A DNA stretch of 14,436 bases from an uncultured Propioniciclava sp. (GCA_937872005.1 CALMPQ010000177.1:1-14436); one strand, 5' to 3'. Numbered from the stretch's first letter, positions 1 to 7,309 are shown. The notes: generated by a model not told the origin, from the letters alone. A program made the numbers and translations.

Positions 1-2
1 TG

Positions 3-1019
3 GCAGGGCCGGCGCGCGCCGCCTCGACCGCTTCGGCGGAGGCCTTCTCGTGGGGGACTCCCGACAAGCGGCACTACGCCGGCCCGTTCCTGGTCGCCCA
101 CGTCGACAAGACGCAGGGCCTGGTCACCCTCGAGCGCAACCCCCGCTGGTGGGGCGACCAGCCCAAGCTGGAACGGATCATGTTCCGCACCGTGCAGGCC
201 CAGGCCGTGGCGGCGGCGTTCCAGCACAACGAGCTGGACGTCTGGGAGACCGGGACATCCTCCGATCGGTTGCAGCAGACGCGGGCGGCGTCCGACACGA
301 CGCTCCGGAGCGCCCCGGGTCGCTCCGGGAGGGCCCTCCACGTGTCGCGCAGCGGGGTGCTGGCGGACGTCGCCGTGCGCCGCGCACTGCTGCTGGCCCT
401 CGACCGCACCCTCGTCGGCCCCCACGACCTCGCCGACGTGACCAAGCCGCCCCGCACGTGGTCGAGCAACCTGCTCCTGCCCACCCAGCCGGGCTACGTC
501 GACCAGGCCCGGGCGACCGGTCTCGGCGGCGATCCCGACCAGGCCGCCAAGGCGCTGGACGAGGCAGGCTGGGCGCTCGAGTCGCGGGTGCGGGTCAAGG
601 ACGGCCAGCCGCTGGAGCTGACCTTCCGCGCCGAGCGCGATGACGAGCTGGCCACCTCCGAGTTCACCGTGCTGGCCGACCAGCTGGCGCGGGTGGGCGT
701 CCGGTTGCGGGCCGTGCCGGGCGACGCCGACCTGGTGCCGGTCACCGTGCGGGTCAGCGCGTTCCCCCTGGCCCGCCTGCCGGAGGAGATGGCGTCCGCA
801 CCCGGGGCGTCCGACCTCGTGGCCAGGGTGGGGGCCGAGGTCGACCCGGTGCGCCGCGCGGACCAGGCGAGCCAACTGGCCCGCCTCCTGTGGCAGGAAG
901 TGGTCGAGATCCCGCTGTACCAGGTGCCGCAGTTCGTGGCGGTGCGCAACGGGCTGGCCAACCTCGGGGCACCCGGTTTCGCGACGACCGACTGGGAGGA
1001 CGTCGGCTGGACCTCCTGA
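3..1019 (+). CDS. ABC transporter substrate-binding protein, family 5 (3' part only)
   Basis: This is the C-terminal part of an extracellular solute-binding protein of the peptide/nickel type (SBP family 5). Such proteins are usually lipid-anchored and deliver oligopeptides or similar ligands to an ABC importer. The frame is open from base 3 and the start and signal peptide lie outside the window. About 338 residues are visible. The family pattern is clear: a GPF segment, then a valine/threonine-rich strand running into ERNPRWWG, then FQHNELDVWE, then the DVAVRRALLLALDR helix, and near the end LLWQEVVEIPLYQ. The stop is TGA at 1017-1019. The ligand cannot be told from this fragment. No permease or ATPase gene follows: the next gene is a uracil permease 76 bases downstream on the same strand, so any partner ABC genes must lie to the left or be unlinked. 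Confidence 0.85.
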   Translation, partial: AGPARAASTASAEAFSWGTPDKRHYAGPFLVAHVDKTQGLVTLERNPRWWGDQPKLERIMFRTVQAQAVAAAFQHNELDVWETGTSSDRLQQTRAASDTTLRSAPGRSGRALHVSRSGVLADVAVRRALLLALDRTLVGPHDLADVTKPPRTWSSNLLLPTQPGYVDQARATGLGGDPDQAAKALDEAGWALESRVRVKDGQPLELTFRAERDDELATSEFTVLADQLARVGVRLRAVPGDADLVPVTVRVSAFPLARLPEEMASAPGASDLVARVGAEVDPVRRADQASQLARLLWQEVVEIPLYQVPQFVAVRNGLANLGAPGFATTDWEDVGWTS

Positions 1020-1040
1020 CGTTCGGGGCGCTGGGAGGAG

Positions 1041-1077
1041 TACAGTGCAGCCGTTTGCCCGGACGCCGGTCCGGGTG
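1041..1077 (+). promoter_or_regulatory. Possible promoter and leader hairpin of the uracil permease gene
   Basis: The 76-base gap holds a -10-like TACAGT (1041-1046) and a weak -35 candidate CTGACG (1016-1021), with a long 19-base spacer. After it comes a perfect 7-bp inverted repeat, CCCGGAC (1058-1064) and GTCCGGG (1069-1075) around a GCCG loop, extendable by two G-T pairs. It ends about 8 bases before the GGGAGGA ribosome-binding site at 1083-1089. No T-tract follows, so it is not a typical intrinsic terminator. It could be a leader stem that affects ribosome access, or a weak terminator for the upstream gene. The promoter call is tentative. Confidence 0.35.
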
Positions 1078-1095
1078 CCAGTGGGAGGACGCGGC

Positions 1096-2541
1096 ATGGC
1101 CCTGTGGAAGCTGCACGGTGACGGATCACTCAAGCCCGGGGTGGTGGTGGCACCGGGTGAACGGCTGAGCTGGGGCAAGACCGTGGGCCTCGGCGCCCAG
1201 CACGTCGTGGCGATGTTCGGGGCGACCTTCGTGTTCCCGATCCTGATGGGGCTGAACCCCCAGCTCGCGGTGATGATGTCGGGCATCGCGACCCTGATCT
1301 TCCTGGTCGTCGTGAAGGGCCGGGTGCCCTCGTACCTGGGCTCGTCGGCGTCCTTCGTGGGCGTGTCGACGGCGATCTACGCCGCGGGTGGCAACCCCTC
1401 GCACGTGTCGGGCGCGATGTTCTGGGTGGGTGTGGCGCTGCTGGTGGCGGGTGTGATCATCCATGTTGCGGGCGCCGGCGTGATTCACCGGGCGCTGCCG
1501 CCCGTGGTGACCGGCGCCGTCGTCATGCTCATCGGCTTCAACCTGGCGCCCGTGGTGGCCGGGGTCTACTGGCCGCAGGACCAGGGGGTCGCGCTGATCA
1601 CGATGCTGGTCGTGGTGGTGCTGTCGGTCGGTGTGCGGGGGTTCCTCGGCCGCATCGCGATCTTCCTGGCGCTGATCATCGGCTACCTCGTGAGCTGGGT
1701 CTTCGACCTGACCCTCGGCCCGATCACGTCCCAGATGCCGGACGGCTCGGTGGGCCCGCACCTGCGGGTCGACTGGACGGGGGTCGTCGCGGCGCCCTGG
1801 ATCGGCCTGCCCCCCGTGTCGGACCTGGCGAACTGGGAGTTCGGGGCCACGGCGACGAATGTAGTGGGATTCCACGCGCCGACGTTCAGCCTCGCGTTCG
1901 CGCTCATCGCGCTGCCGGTGGCGATCGCCCTGGTCGCCGAGAACACCGGCCACGTCAAGGCGGTCGCCGAGATGACCGGCGGCAACCTCGACCAGGACAT
2001 GGGCCGCGCGATCGGCGCCGACGGTGTCACCTCGATGCTGGCCACCGCGGTGGGTGCCGGTCCGACGACGACCTACGCCGAGAACATCGGCGTGATGGCG
2101 GCGACGCGGGTCTACTCGACCGCGGCCTACGTGGTGGCGGCGCTGGTGGCGATCGGTTTCGGCTTCTCCCCGAAGGTCGGCGCGATCATCTCGGCGACCC
2201 CCGGCGGCGTGCTGGGCGGCATCACCGTGGTGCTCTACGGCATGATCGGCCTGCTCGGCGCGAAGATCTGGAAGGAGAACGGGGTCGACTTCGGCAACCC
2301 GCTCAACCTCGTGCCGGTGTCGGCGGGCATCATCATCGGCGTCGGCAACGTGACCCTCGTGCTGTCGGACGAGTTCACCCTGGGCGGCATCGCCCTCGGC
2401 ACCATCGTCACCACCGCCGTCTACCACCTAGCCCGCTGGCTCGCGCCCGCCGAGATGCGTGCCGCCGCCGAGGGGGCGGTGCTGATCGTCGACCGTCCGG
2501 GTGCTTATGAGGCTCCTGTGGATTCGGACGGCCCCCGCTGA
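1096..2541 (+). CDS. uraA: Uracil-xanthine permease (NCS2/UraA family)
   Basis: A 481-residue inner-membrane nucleobase:proton symporter of the NCS2 family, likely importing uracil for pyrimidine salvage. The ATG at 1096 is set by a good ribosome-binding site, GGGAGGA at 1083-1089. The frame is open further upstream, but that stretch overlaps the previous gene and does not look like protein. Family marks are the QHVVAMFGA segment of the first helix (residues 35-43), the GSSASF motif of the third helix, VAENTGHVKA with Glu282, and TTYAENIGVMA with Glu329. The two glutamates match the substrate-binding and proton-coupling pair of E. coli UraA. Hydrophobic segments run through the whole protein, consistent with the 14-helix fold, and it ends in a short polar tail. 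Substrate choice between uracil and xanthine is inferred from the UraA-like motifs. There is no pyr gene nearby. Confidence 0.92.
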   Translation: MALWKLHGDGSLKPGVVVAPGERLSWGKTVGLGAQHVVAMFGATFVFPILMGLNPQLAVMMSGIATLIFLVVVKGRVPSYLGSSASFVGVSTAIYAAGGNPSHVSGAMFWVGVALLVAGVIIHVAGAGVIHRALPPVVTGAVVMLIGFNLAPVVAGVYWPQDQGVALITMLVVVVLSVGVRGFLGRIAIFLALIIGYLVSWVFDLTLGPITSQMPDGSVGPHLRVDWTGVVAAPWIGLPPVSDLANWEFGATATNVVGFHAPTFSLAFALIALPVAIALVAENTGHVKAVAEMTGGNLDQDMGRAIGADGVTSMLATAVGAGPTTTYAENIGVMAATRVYSTAAYVVAALVAIGFGFSPKVGAIISATPGGVLGGITVVLYGMIGLLGAKIWKENGVDFGNPLNLVPVSAGIIIGVGNVTLVLSDEFTLGGIALGTIVTTAVYHLARWLAPAEMRAAAEGAVLIVDRPGAYEAPVDSDGPR

Positions 2542-2575
2542 CCTGGGCTGGGTTACCCACTGATCCTGTGGATAA
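2517..2575. other. Cluster of DnaA-box-like sequences
   Basis: TGTGGATAA at 2567-2575 is a perfect copy of the consensus DnaA box TTATCCACA on the minus strand. Two 7-of-9 matches lie close by: TGTGGATTC at 2517-2525 (minus orientation, inside the last codons of the permease gene) and TTACCCACT at 2553-2561 (plus orientation). The first and last share TCCTGTGGAT, spaced exactly 50 bases apart. The second lies in an 11-base palindrome, TGGGTTACCCA (2549-2559). The match is seen directly; DnaA binding is inference. No replication gene or AT-rich unwinding region is present. Confidence 0.45.
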
Positions 2576-2636
2576 CTCGTGGGACGGCGCAGCGGACGGT
2601 GGTGGAAATGGCATGCTGGCGATGACCCTCACCCCC

Positions 2637-2649
2637 GGAGGCACCCCTG
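2637..2649 (+). promoter_or_regulatory. Ribosome-binding site that selects a CTG start codon
   Basis: GGAGG at 2637-2641 lies five bases before the CTG at 2647. This CTG is the only codon in the frame that gives a full lipoprotein signal peptide. No ATG, GTG or TTG occurs in this frame between the in-frame stop TGA (2623-2625) and the TTG at 2674, and that TTG would cut away most of the signal peptide. Confidence 0.6.
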
Positions 2650-3348
2650 CGTACCGTTCGTCTGCTCGTCCCCTTGGCTGCACTGACGTTGATCGGCTGC
2701 ACGCCGGCCACAGTGCCCAGCCCGCCGCCATCGCCGGTTGAAGCTCCGCCGTCGTCCTACTTCTGCACCCCCGACGGGGCCGCCAGCGGTGCGCCGTGCT
2801 CGAGGGAGGAGAACGAAGCCCAACTCGAGCCGCGGGCGCTGAAGTTCCCCCTCGACGACAAGTCCTCGAAGGCCTGGCGCGCCGACCCGGCGCGCATGGC
2901 GCTCCTCGCCGATACCCGGCGTCCGGGCGACGTCGACCCCGACGCCGTCGACGCCATTTACTTCACCGGCGGACACGGCGTGATGCACGACTTCCCCGAC
3001 TGCCCGGGCCTCCAAGCGATCACCCGCCGCATCTGGGAGAACGGCGTCGTGTCGTCGGTCTGCCATGGCTACTGCGGCCTCCTCAACGTCACGCTCACCA
3101 ACGGAGCCCACCTCGTCGCCGGGCGCAACCTCACCGGCTTCTCCTGGACCGAAGAGGTCCTCGCCCGCGTCGACAAGCTCGTCCCGTACAACGTGGAGCA
3201 GCAGGTCAAGGACCGCGGCGCGATCTACCACAAGGCCAAGATCCCGTTCGTCCCGCACGTCATCACCGACGGACGTCTGATCACTGGCCAGAACCCCGCC
3301 TCGGCCAAGGACACGGCACAGGCCGTGGCCGCCGCCCTCTCACGCTGA
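2647..3348 (+). CDS. Lipoprotein with a shortened DJ-1/PfpI (class I glutamine amidotransferase-like) domain
   Basis: A predicted 233-residue lipoprotein. Read from CTG 2647, the N-terminus has two arginines (residues 2 and 5), a hydrophobic stretch and the lipobox L-I-G-C with Cys18. A proline-rich linker follows to about residue 35. From about residue 38 the protein matches the Hsp31-like branch of the DJ-1/PfpI superfamily: a TPDG segment, the KAWRADPARMALLAD helix, TGGHG near 107-111, the nucleophile elbow V-C139-H140-G, then GFSWTEE and ITGQNPAS near the end. Relatives act as glyoxalase III-type or chaperone proteins and are usually cytosolic. The first strand and helix of the fold, which carry the catalytic glutamate (Glu30 in yeast Hsp31), have no counterpart here, so activity is uncertain. 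It follows the permease by 105 bases and overlaps the 3' end of the convergent permease gene by 9 bases. The domain call is firm; the start and function are less sure. Confidence 0.75.
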   Translation: MRTVRLLVPLAALTLIGCTPATVPSPPPSPVEAPPSSYFCTPDGAASGAPCSREENEAQLEPRALKFPLDDKSSKAWRADPARMALLADTRRPGDVDPDAVDAIYFTGGHGVMHDFPDCPGLQAITRRIWENGVVSSVCHGYCGLLNVTLTNGAHLVAGRNLTGFSWTEEVLARVDKLVPYNVEQQVKDRGAIYHKAKIPFVPHVITDGRLITGQNPASAKDTAQAVAAALSR

Positions 3349-4584
3349 GCGCCGCCGCAGCGCCACCAGCCTCCCCACCACGCCGACGACGTAGACCAGC
3401 ACCCCCAGCACCACCGACGGCCACGGCAGGGTGACGACGAGCAACCCACACAGCACCAGTCCCAGCACCTGCAGCCACCGCGGGAACATCCGCCCGTCAC
3501 GCTGGCGCAGGGCTGCCAGGTTGGCCACGAAGTAGTACACCAACACCCCGAACGACGAGAACCCGATCACCCCGCGCAGGTCGACCGCCAGCACCAGCAG
3601 CGACACGACGACCCCCAGCGTGATCTCGGCCACGTGGGGCACCTGGTACCGCTCGTGCACCGCCGCCAGCCCCCGCGGCAGGTCGCCGTTGCGCGCCATC
3701 GCCAGTGACGTCCGCCCGATGCCGGCCACCAGCGCCAACAGCGCCCCCAGCGACGCCACCGCTCCCCCGACCCGCACGACCCACTCCTGCACCGGGCCGC
3801 CACCCACGGCGTCCACCAGGGGTGCCGTGCTGGACGCCAACGCTTGCGTTCCCAGCGCCCCGACCACGCCCAACCCGACGAAGGCGTAGACGATCACAGC
3901 CAACCCCAACGCAATCAGGATCGCCCGCGGGATCGTCCGCCGAGGCGAGACCACCTCCTCGCCCATGGTGGCGATGCGCGCGTAACCGGCGAACGCGAAG
4001 AACAGCAGGCCCGCCGACTGCAGCACCCCATAGGGCCCGGCCTCGAGCAGAACGAGCCCGTCCCAGACCCCCGGCGTCCAAGCCGTCCACGAGGCGAACA
4101 CCGCCCACGCCAGCACCACCAGCACCACCGACACGATCACTCGAGTCAGGAACGCCGTGCGCGTCACCCCGTGGTAGTTGACGGCCACCAGCGCGATCAC
4201 CGCCAACGCGGCCACCGGCCGCTGCCACCACCCCGACGGCACCAAGTACGCCGCGAACGTCAGGGCCATCGCCGCCGCCGAGGCCGCCTTGCCGATCACG
4301 AAGCCCCAGCCGGCCAAGAATCCCCACCAGTCGCCGAGCACCTCGCGCCCGTAGATGTAGGTGCCACCCGACGCCGGGTACGCCGCAGCCAACTGGGCCG
4401 ACGAGGTGGCGTTGCAATAGGCCACGACCGCGGCCAGCGCCAACCCCACGAAGAGCCCTCCCCCGGCCACCGCCGCAGCCGGCGCCCACACGGCGAACAC
4501 CCCGGCCCCGATCATCGAGCCGAGGCCGATCACGACGGCGTCCAGCAGGGTCAGGCGGCGGGCGAGCTGGGTCACCCGGCCCAC
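3340..4584 (-). CDS. APC-superfamily amino-acid permease
   Basis: A 414-residue integral membrane transporter of the amino acid-polyamine-organocation superfamily. The first helix carries the signature GLGSMIGAGVF (about residues 20-30), where the unwound glycine-rich segment binds the amino group of the substrate. Further marks are the YPASGGTYIY loop after the second helix, and FFAFAGYARIATMGEEVVSPRRTIPRAI in the middle, the conserved helix 6 to loop segment. About 11-12 hydrophobic helices are visible and the C-terminus is short and basic. The GTG at 4584 is the likely start; a second GTG three codons in is possible, and neither has a strong ribosome-binding site. The gene lies 31 bases after the upstream membrane-protein gene, so they may be cotranscribed. 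The substrate is not identifiable from sequence. Its stop overlaps the convergent lipoprotein gene. Confidence 0.88.
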   Translation of the reverse strand: MGRVTQLARRLTLLDAVVIGLGSMIGAGVFAVWAPAAAVAGGGLFVGLALAAVVAYCNATSSAQLAAAYPASGGTYIYGREVLGDWWGFLAGWGFVIGKAASAAAMALTFAAYLVPSGWWQRPVAALAVIALVAVNYHGVTRTAFLTRVIVSVVLVVLAWAVFASWTAWTPGVWDGLVLLEAGPYGVLQSAGLLFFAFAGYARIATMGEEVVSPRRTIPRAILIALGLAVIVYAFVGLGVVGALGTQALASSTAPLVDAVGGGPVQEWVVRVGGAVASLGALLALVAGIGRTSLAMARNGDLPRGLAAVHERYQVPHVAEITLGVVVSLLVLAVDLRGVIGFSSFGVLVYYFVANLAALRQRDGRMFPRWLQVLGLVLCGLLVVTLPWPSVVLGVLVYVVGVVGRLVALRRRSA

Positions 4585-4615
4585 CCAACCCGTGCGAGGT
4601 GAACAGCAGGTGACC

Positions 4616-5134
4616 TCACTCGGCCAACGCCCGCCCCAGCGCCTCCAGCCGCCGCTCGAGGGCCGCGACCCGCTCCCCCAGTTCCCCGGACGCCCCGGCC
4701 TCGCCCTCGTCGCCCCCCGGCAGGGACTCGGCGGACGGCGTCCGGCGAATGAAGGTGAGGTAGCCGACGCCCACGGTCACGAGCAGGGCCGCCAGCGCCA
4801 CGAAGAAGCGGGCGATCTGCCCCTGGCCCGATCCGAGCGACTGCCCGACCGCGTAGATCATCGTGAAGATCCCGCCCAAGAGCAGGCCGTTCGAGATGAC
4901 CGCCATCCGCGCCGGACGCCACAGCGACACCGCCAGGATGACCGTCGCGCAGACGAGCAGGATGATGCTGGTGTTCAGCGACCAGGCCTCCTGGGCGAGC
5001 CGTCCGGCTTCGTAATCGGACTCGGGCCACCTCGGTTGCGGGTGGAAGGTGTTGATGCCGATCGCGACCAGCCCCAGGACCACCAGCCCCAGGAAGAACG
5101 AGTAGATGACCTGCAGCAACGACACCGCTTTCAT
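4616..5134 (-). CDS. Four-helix membrane protein of unknown function with C-terminal coiled coil
   Basis: I do not recognise a characterised family. The 172-residue protein has four clear hydrophobic segments at about residues 6-27, 53-71, 77-97 and 107-129. A polar loop (28-52) with charged and proline residues follows the first helix. After RR at 130-131 there is an acidic, Gly/Ser-rich linker, then a heptad-like helix at about 150-171 (ERVAALERRLEALGRAL) that should form a short coiled coil and dimerise. By the positive-inside rule, the tail is likely cytoplasmic. The ATG at 5134 has a very strong ribosome-binding site (AAGGAGGGG just upstream). It precedes the amino-acid permease by 31 bases on the same strand and is divergent from the DNA glycosylase gene across a 62-base gap. 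Confidence 0.8.
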   Translation of the reverse strand: MKAVSLLQVIYSFFLGLVVLGLVAIGINTFHPQPRWPESDYEAGRLAQEAWSLNTSIILLVCATVILAVSLWRPARMAVISNGLLLGGIFTMIYAVGQSLGSGQGQIARFFVALAALLVTVGVGYLTFIRRTPSAESLPGGDEGEAGASGELGERVAALERRLEALGRALAE

Positions 5135-5183
5135 GGCCCCTCCTTGGCTTGCGCCCAGTCTCCCACCCGTGACAGGCGCTGCC

Positions 5184-5189
5184 TAACAT
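5184..5189 (+). promoter_or_regulatory. Candidate -10 element placing the tag transcript start at its ATG
   Basis: TAACAT ends seven bases before the ATG at 5197, so transcription from it would start at or within a base of the start codon and give a leaderless mRNA, a common arrangement in actinobacteria. There is no convincing Shine-Dalgarno sequence in front of this gene, which fits. No good -35 is seen at 16-18 bases spacing, so the call is weak. Confidence 0.35.
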
Positions 5190-5196
5190 CTCGGGC

Positions 5197-5718
5197 ATGA
5201 ACCGACCTGCATGGGCCGAGGCCTCGGCCCTCATGACCGACTACTTCGACAACGAGTGGGGCTTCCCGGTCCGCGACACCCCGGGCATCTACGAGCGCAT
5301 CGTGCTCGAGGGCTTCCAGTCCGGCCTCTCCTGGGCGGTGGTGCTGCGCAAGCGGCCCGCCTTCCGCGCGGCCTTCGACGGCTTCGACCCCGAGCGGGTC
5401 GCCCGCTACACCGAGGGCGATGTCGAGCGCCTCCTCGCCGACGAGGGCATCGTCCGCAACCGCCGCAAGATCGAGGCCGCCATCACCAACGCGCGCGCCA
5501 CCACCGCGCTCACGGACGCCGGGCTCGACCTGGGCGAGATCGTCTGGTCCTTCCGCCCCGACGACCCCACCGCCGGGGCGGACGCGACCGACTCGCCCGA
5601 GTCTCACGCCCTGTCGAAGGCCCTGAAGAAGCACGGCTTCGTATTCGTCGGCCCGGTCACGATGTTCGCGCTGATGCAGGCGATCGGCATCCTCGAGCAC
5701 CGCGACGCCTTCACATGA
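5197..5718 (+). CDS. tag: DNA-3-methyladenine glycosylase I (zinc-snap residues missing)
   Basis: A 173-residue base-excision repair enzyme that removes 3-methyladenine from alkylated DNA. It aligns without gaps to the start of E. coli Tag: DNEWG at residues 18-22, the catalytic-pocket Glu38 in LEGFQSGLSW (37-46), then a DVERLL segment, RNRRKIEAAITNARA, VWSF, and ALSKALKKHGFVFVGP near the end. The residues that bind the structural zinc in E. coli (Cys4, His17, His175, Cys179) are largely gone: position 4 is Pro, position 17 is Phe, and the protein stops at RDAFT shortly after MQAIGILEH, so the final Cys is absent. Pocket residues Tyr16 and Trp21 are kept. The enzyme is probably active but holds its ends together differently. 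Its last two sense codons, TTC ACA, also form the -35 of the downstream toxin-antitoxin promoter. Confidence 0.9.
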   Translation: MNRPAWAEASALMTDYFDNEWGFPVRDTPGIYERIVLEGFQSGLSWAVVLRKRPAFRAAFDGFDPERVARYTEGDVERLLADEGIVRNRRKIEAAITNARATTALTDAGLDLGEIVWSFRPDDPTAGADATDSPESHALSKALKKHGFVFVGPVTMFALMQAIGILEHRDAFT

Positions 5719-5738
5719 CAACCCGGTGGCTCCAGAAT
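5710..5738 (+). promoter_or_regulatory. Promoter of the vapBC module
   Basis: TTCACA at 5710-5715 (5 of 6 to the -35 consensus) is followed after exactly 17 bases by CAGAAT at 5733-5738 (4 of 6 to the -10 consensus). The expected transcription start, 7 bases after the -10, is the A of the antitoxin ATG at 5745, so the mRNA would be leaderless. The GGAG at 5739-5742 is only two bases from the ATG, too close for normal Shine-Dalgarno use. Confidence 0.6.
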
Positions 5739-5745
5739 GGAGCCA
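5727..5745. promoter_or_regulatory. Palindromic operator candidate over the vapB start
   Basis: TGGCTCC-AGAAT-GGAGCCA is a perfect inverted repeat with 7-base arms and a 5-base spacer. It covers the -10 element and runs up to the first base of the vapB start codon. VapB-type ribbon-helix-helix antitoxins, with or without VapC, usually bind such palindromes over their own promoter, so this is the natural autorepression site. The repeat is seen directly; binding is inferred. Confidence 0.6.
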
Positions 5746-5975
5746 TGCCGAACATCCAGATCAAGAACGTCCCGGCCGAGACGCACGCCGTGCTCACCCG
5801 CCGCGCGGCGGCTGCGCACCAGTCGCTGCAGGAATACCTCTGGACGATGCTGGTCGAGGCCGCCGAGCGCCCGACGATGGACGAGTGGCTTGAGCGGGCC
5901 AAGCGCAACGCCACGTCGGATGTGACCGTGCAGGAAATCGTCGACCTGATTCGGGCTGACCGTGACAGTCATTGA
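5745..5975 (+). CDS. vapB: VapB/FitA-like ribbon-helix-helix antitoxin
   Basis: A 76-residue antitoxin. Residues 2-45 fit a ribbon-helix-helix DNA-binding fold: the short strand NIQIKNVP, then ETHAVLTRRAAAAHQSL, then QEYLWTMLVEAA. The rest is a C-terminal arm, with TMDEWLERAK and EIVDLIRADR helices, that would wrap into the PIN toxin and block its active site. The ATG at 5745 fits the -10 spacing and the conserved start of the fold. The frame is open further upstream, but there it is only the shadow of the DNA glycosylase gene. The last 14 bases overlap the toxin gene, the usual arrangement that couples translation of the pair. It probably represses its own operon through the palindrome at 5727-5745. 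Confidence 0.88.
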   Translation: MPNIQIKNVPAETHAVLTRRAAAAHQSLQEYLWTMLVEAAERPTMDEWLERAKRNATSDVTVQEIVDLIRADRDSH

Positions 5976-6354
5976 CGCCAGTGCTTTCGTGACTGCAGTG
6001 GCGTCGTCGTCGGGTCACACCTCAGCGGCGCAGCTCCTGCAGCAATCGGTCCTCCGCGCCCCGGCCCACTTCGATGTCGAGGTGGTGTCTGCCTTGAGGG
6101 GTCTGGCCAAGGCTGGGAGGTTCAGCCCCCAGGGTTGCCTCGAAGCGATCGCCATCCTCCAGGACCTGAGGATCGAGCGGGAACCCCACGGCCCCCTGCT
6201 CGAACGCATCTGGGAACTCCGGCACAATCTCACGCCGTACGACGCGGCCTACGTGGCGCTCGCCGAAGCCCTCGGCGTCCCGCTGGTGACGGGCGACCGA
6301 CGGCTCGCCCAGGCACCAGGGACCCGGTGCCGGGTCGAGCTCGTCGAGGGGTGA
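5962..6354 (+). CDS. vapC: VapC-family PIN-domain ribonuclease toxin
   Basis: A 130-residue PIN-domain toxin. All four acidic residues of the metal-binding site are visible: Asp5 in VIDAS, Glu40 in DVEVVSAL, Asp94 in TPYDAAYVALAEAL and Asp112 in VTGDRRLA. Family members cleave tRNA or rRNA with Mg2+ or Mn2+ and slow growth when free of antitoxin; the RNA target here is unknown. The start is the GTG at 5962 inside the 3' end of vapB (14-base overlap), which gives the standard N-terminus. Length and key residues are normal, so the toxin looks intact. Its TGA ends one base before the stop of the convergent dehydrogenase gene. A 6-bp inverted repeat at 6312-6331 lies in the 3' coding part without a T-tract. 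Confidence 0.9.
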   Translation: MTVIDASAFVTAVASSSGHTSAAQLLQQSVLRAPAHFDVEVVSALRGLAKAGRFSPQGCLEAIAILQDLRIEREPHGPLLERIWELRHNLTPYDAAYVALAEALGVPLVTGDRRLAQAPGTRCRVELVEG

Positions 6355-6355
6355 G

Positions 6356-7309
<954 letters not shown>

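Noticed and set aside
1020..1095. A purine riboswitch or PyrR attenuator before uraA
   Set aside because: The leader is too short for a known purine aptamer and lacks the PyrR-binding loop; only a simple hairpin is seen.
1126..2427. A 433-codon open frame antisense to uraA
   Set aside because: Composition is dominated by His, Arg, Asp and Gly with no domain pattern, while the plus strand carries a clear permease.
2517..2646. A chromosome or plasmid replication origin around the DnaA boxes
   Set aside because: There is no AT-rich unwinding region, no dnaA, dnaN, rep or par gene nearby, and only one of three boxes is perfect.
5211..5744. An extended N-terminus for the vapB frame reaching back over tag
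   Set aside because: The frame is open but encodes Arg/Pro-rich shadow sequence. The ribbon-helix-helix fold begins right at ATG 5745.
6312..6331. Inverted repeat GGCACC/GGTGCC near the end of vapC as a terminator
   Set aside because: It lies inside the coding sequence before the conserved end of the protein and has no following T-tract; the 8-base loop makes it weak.
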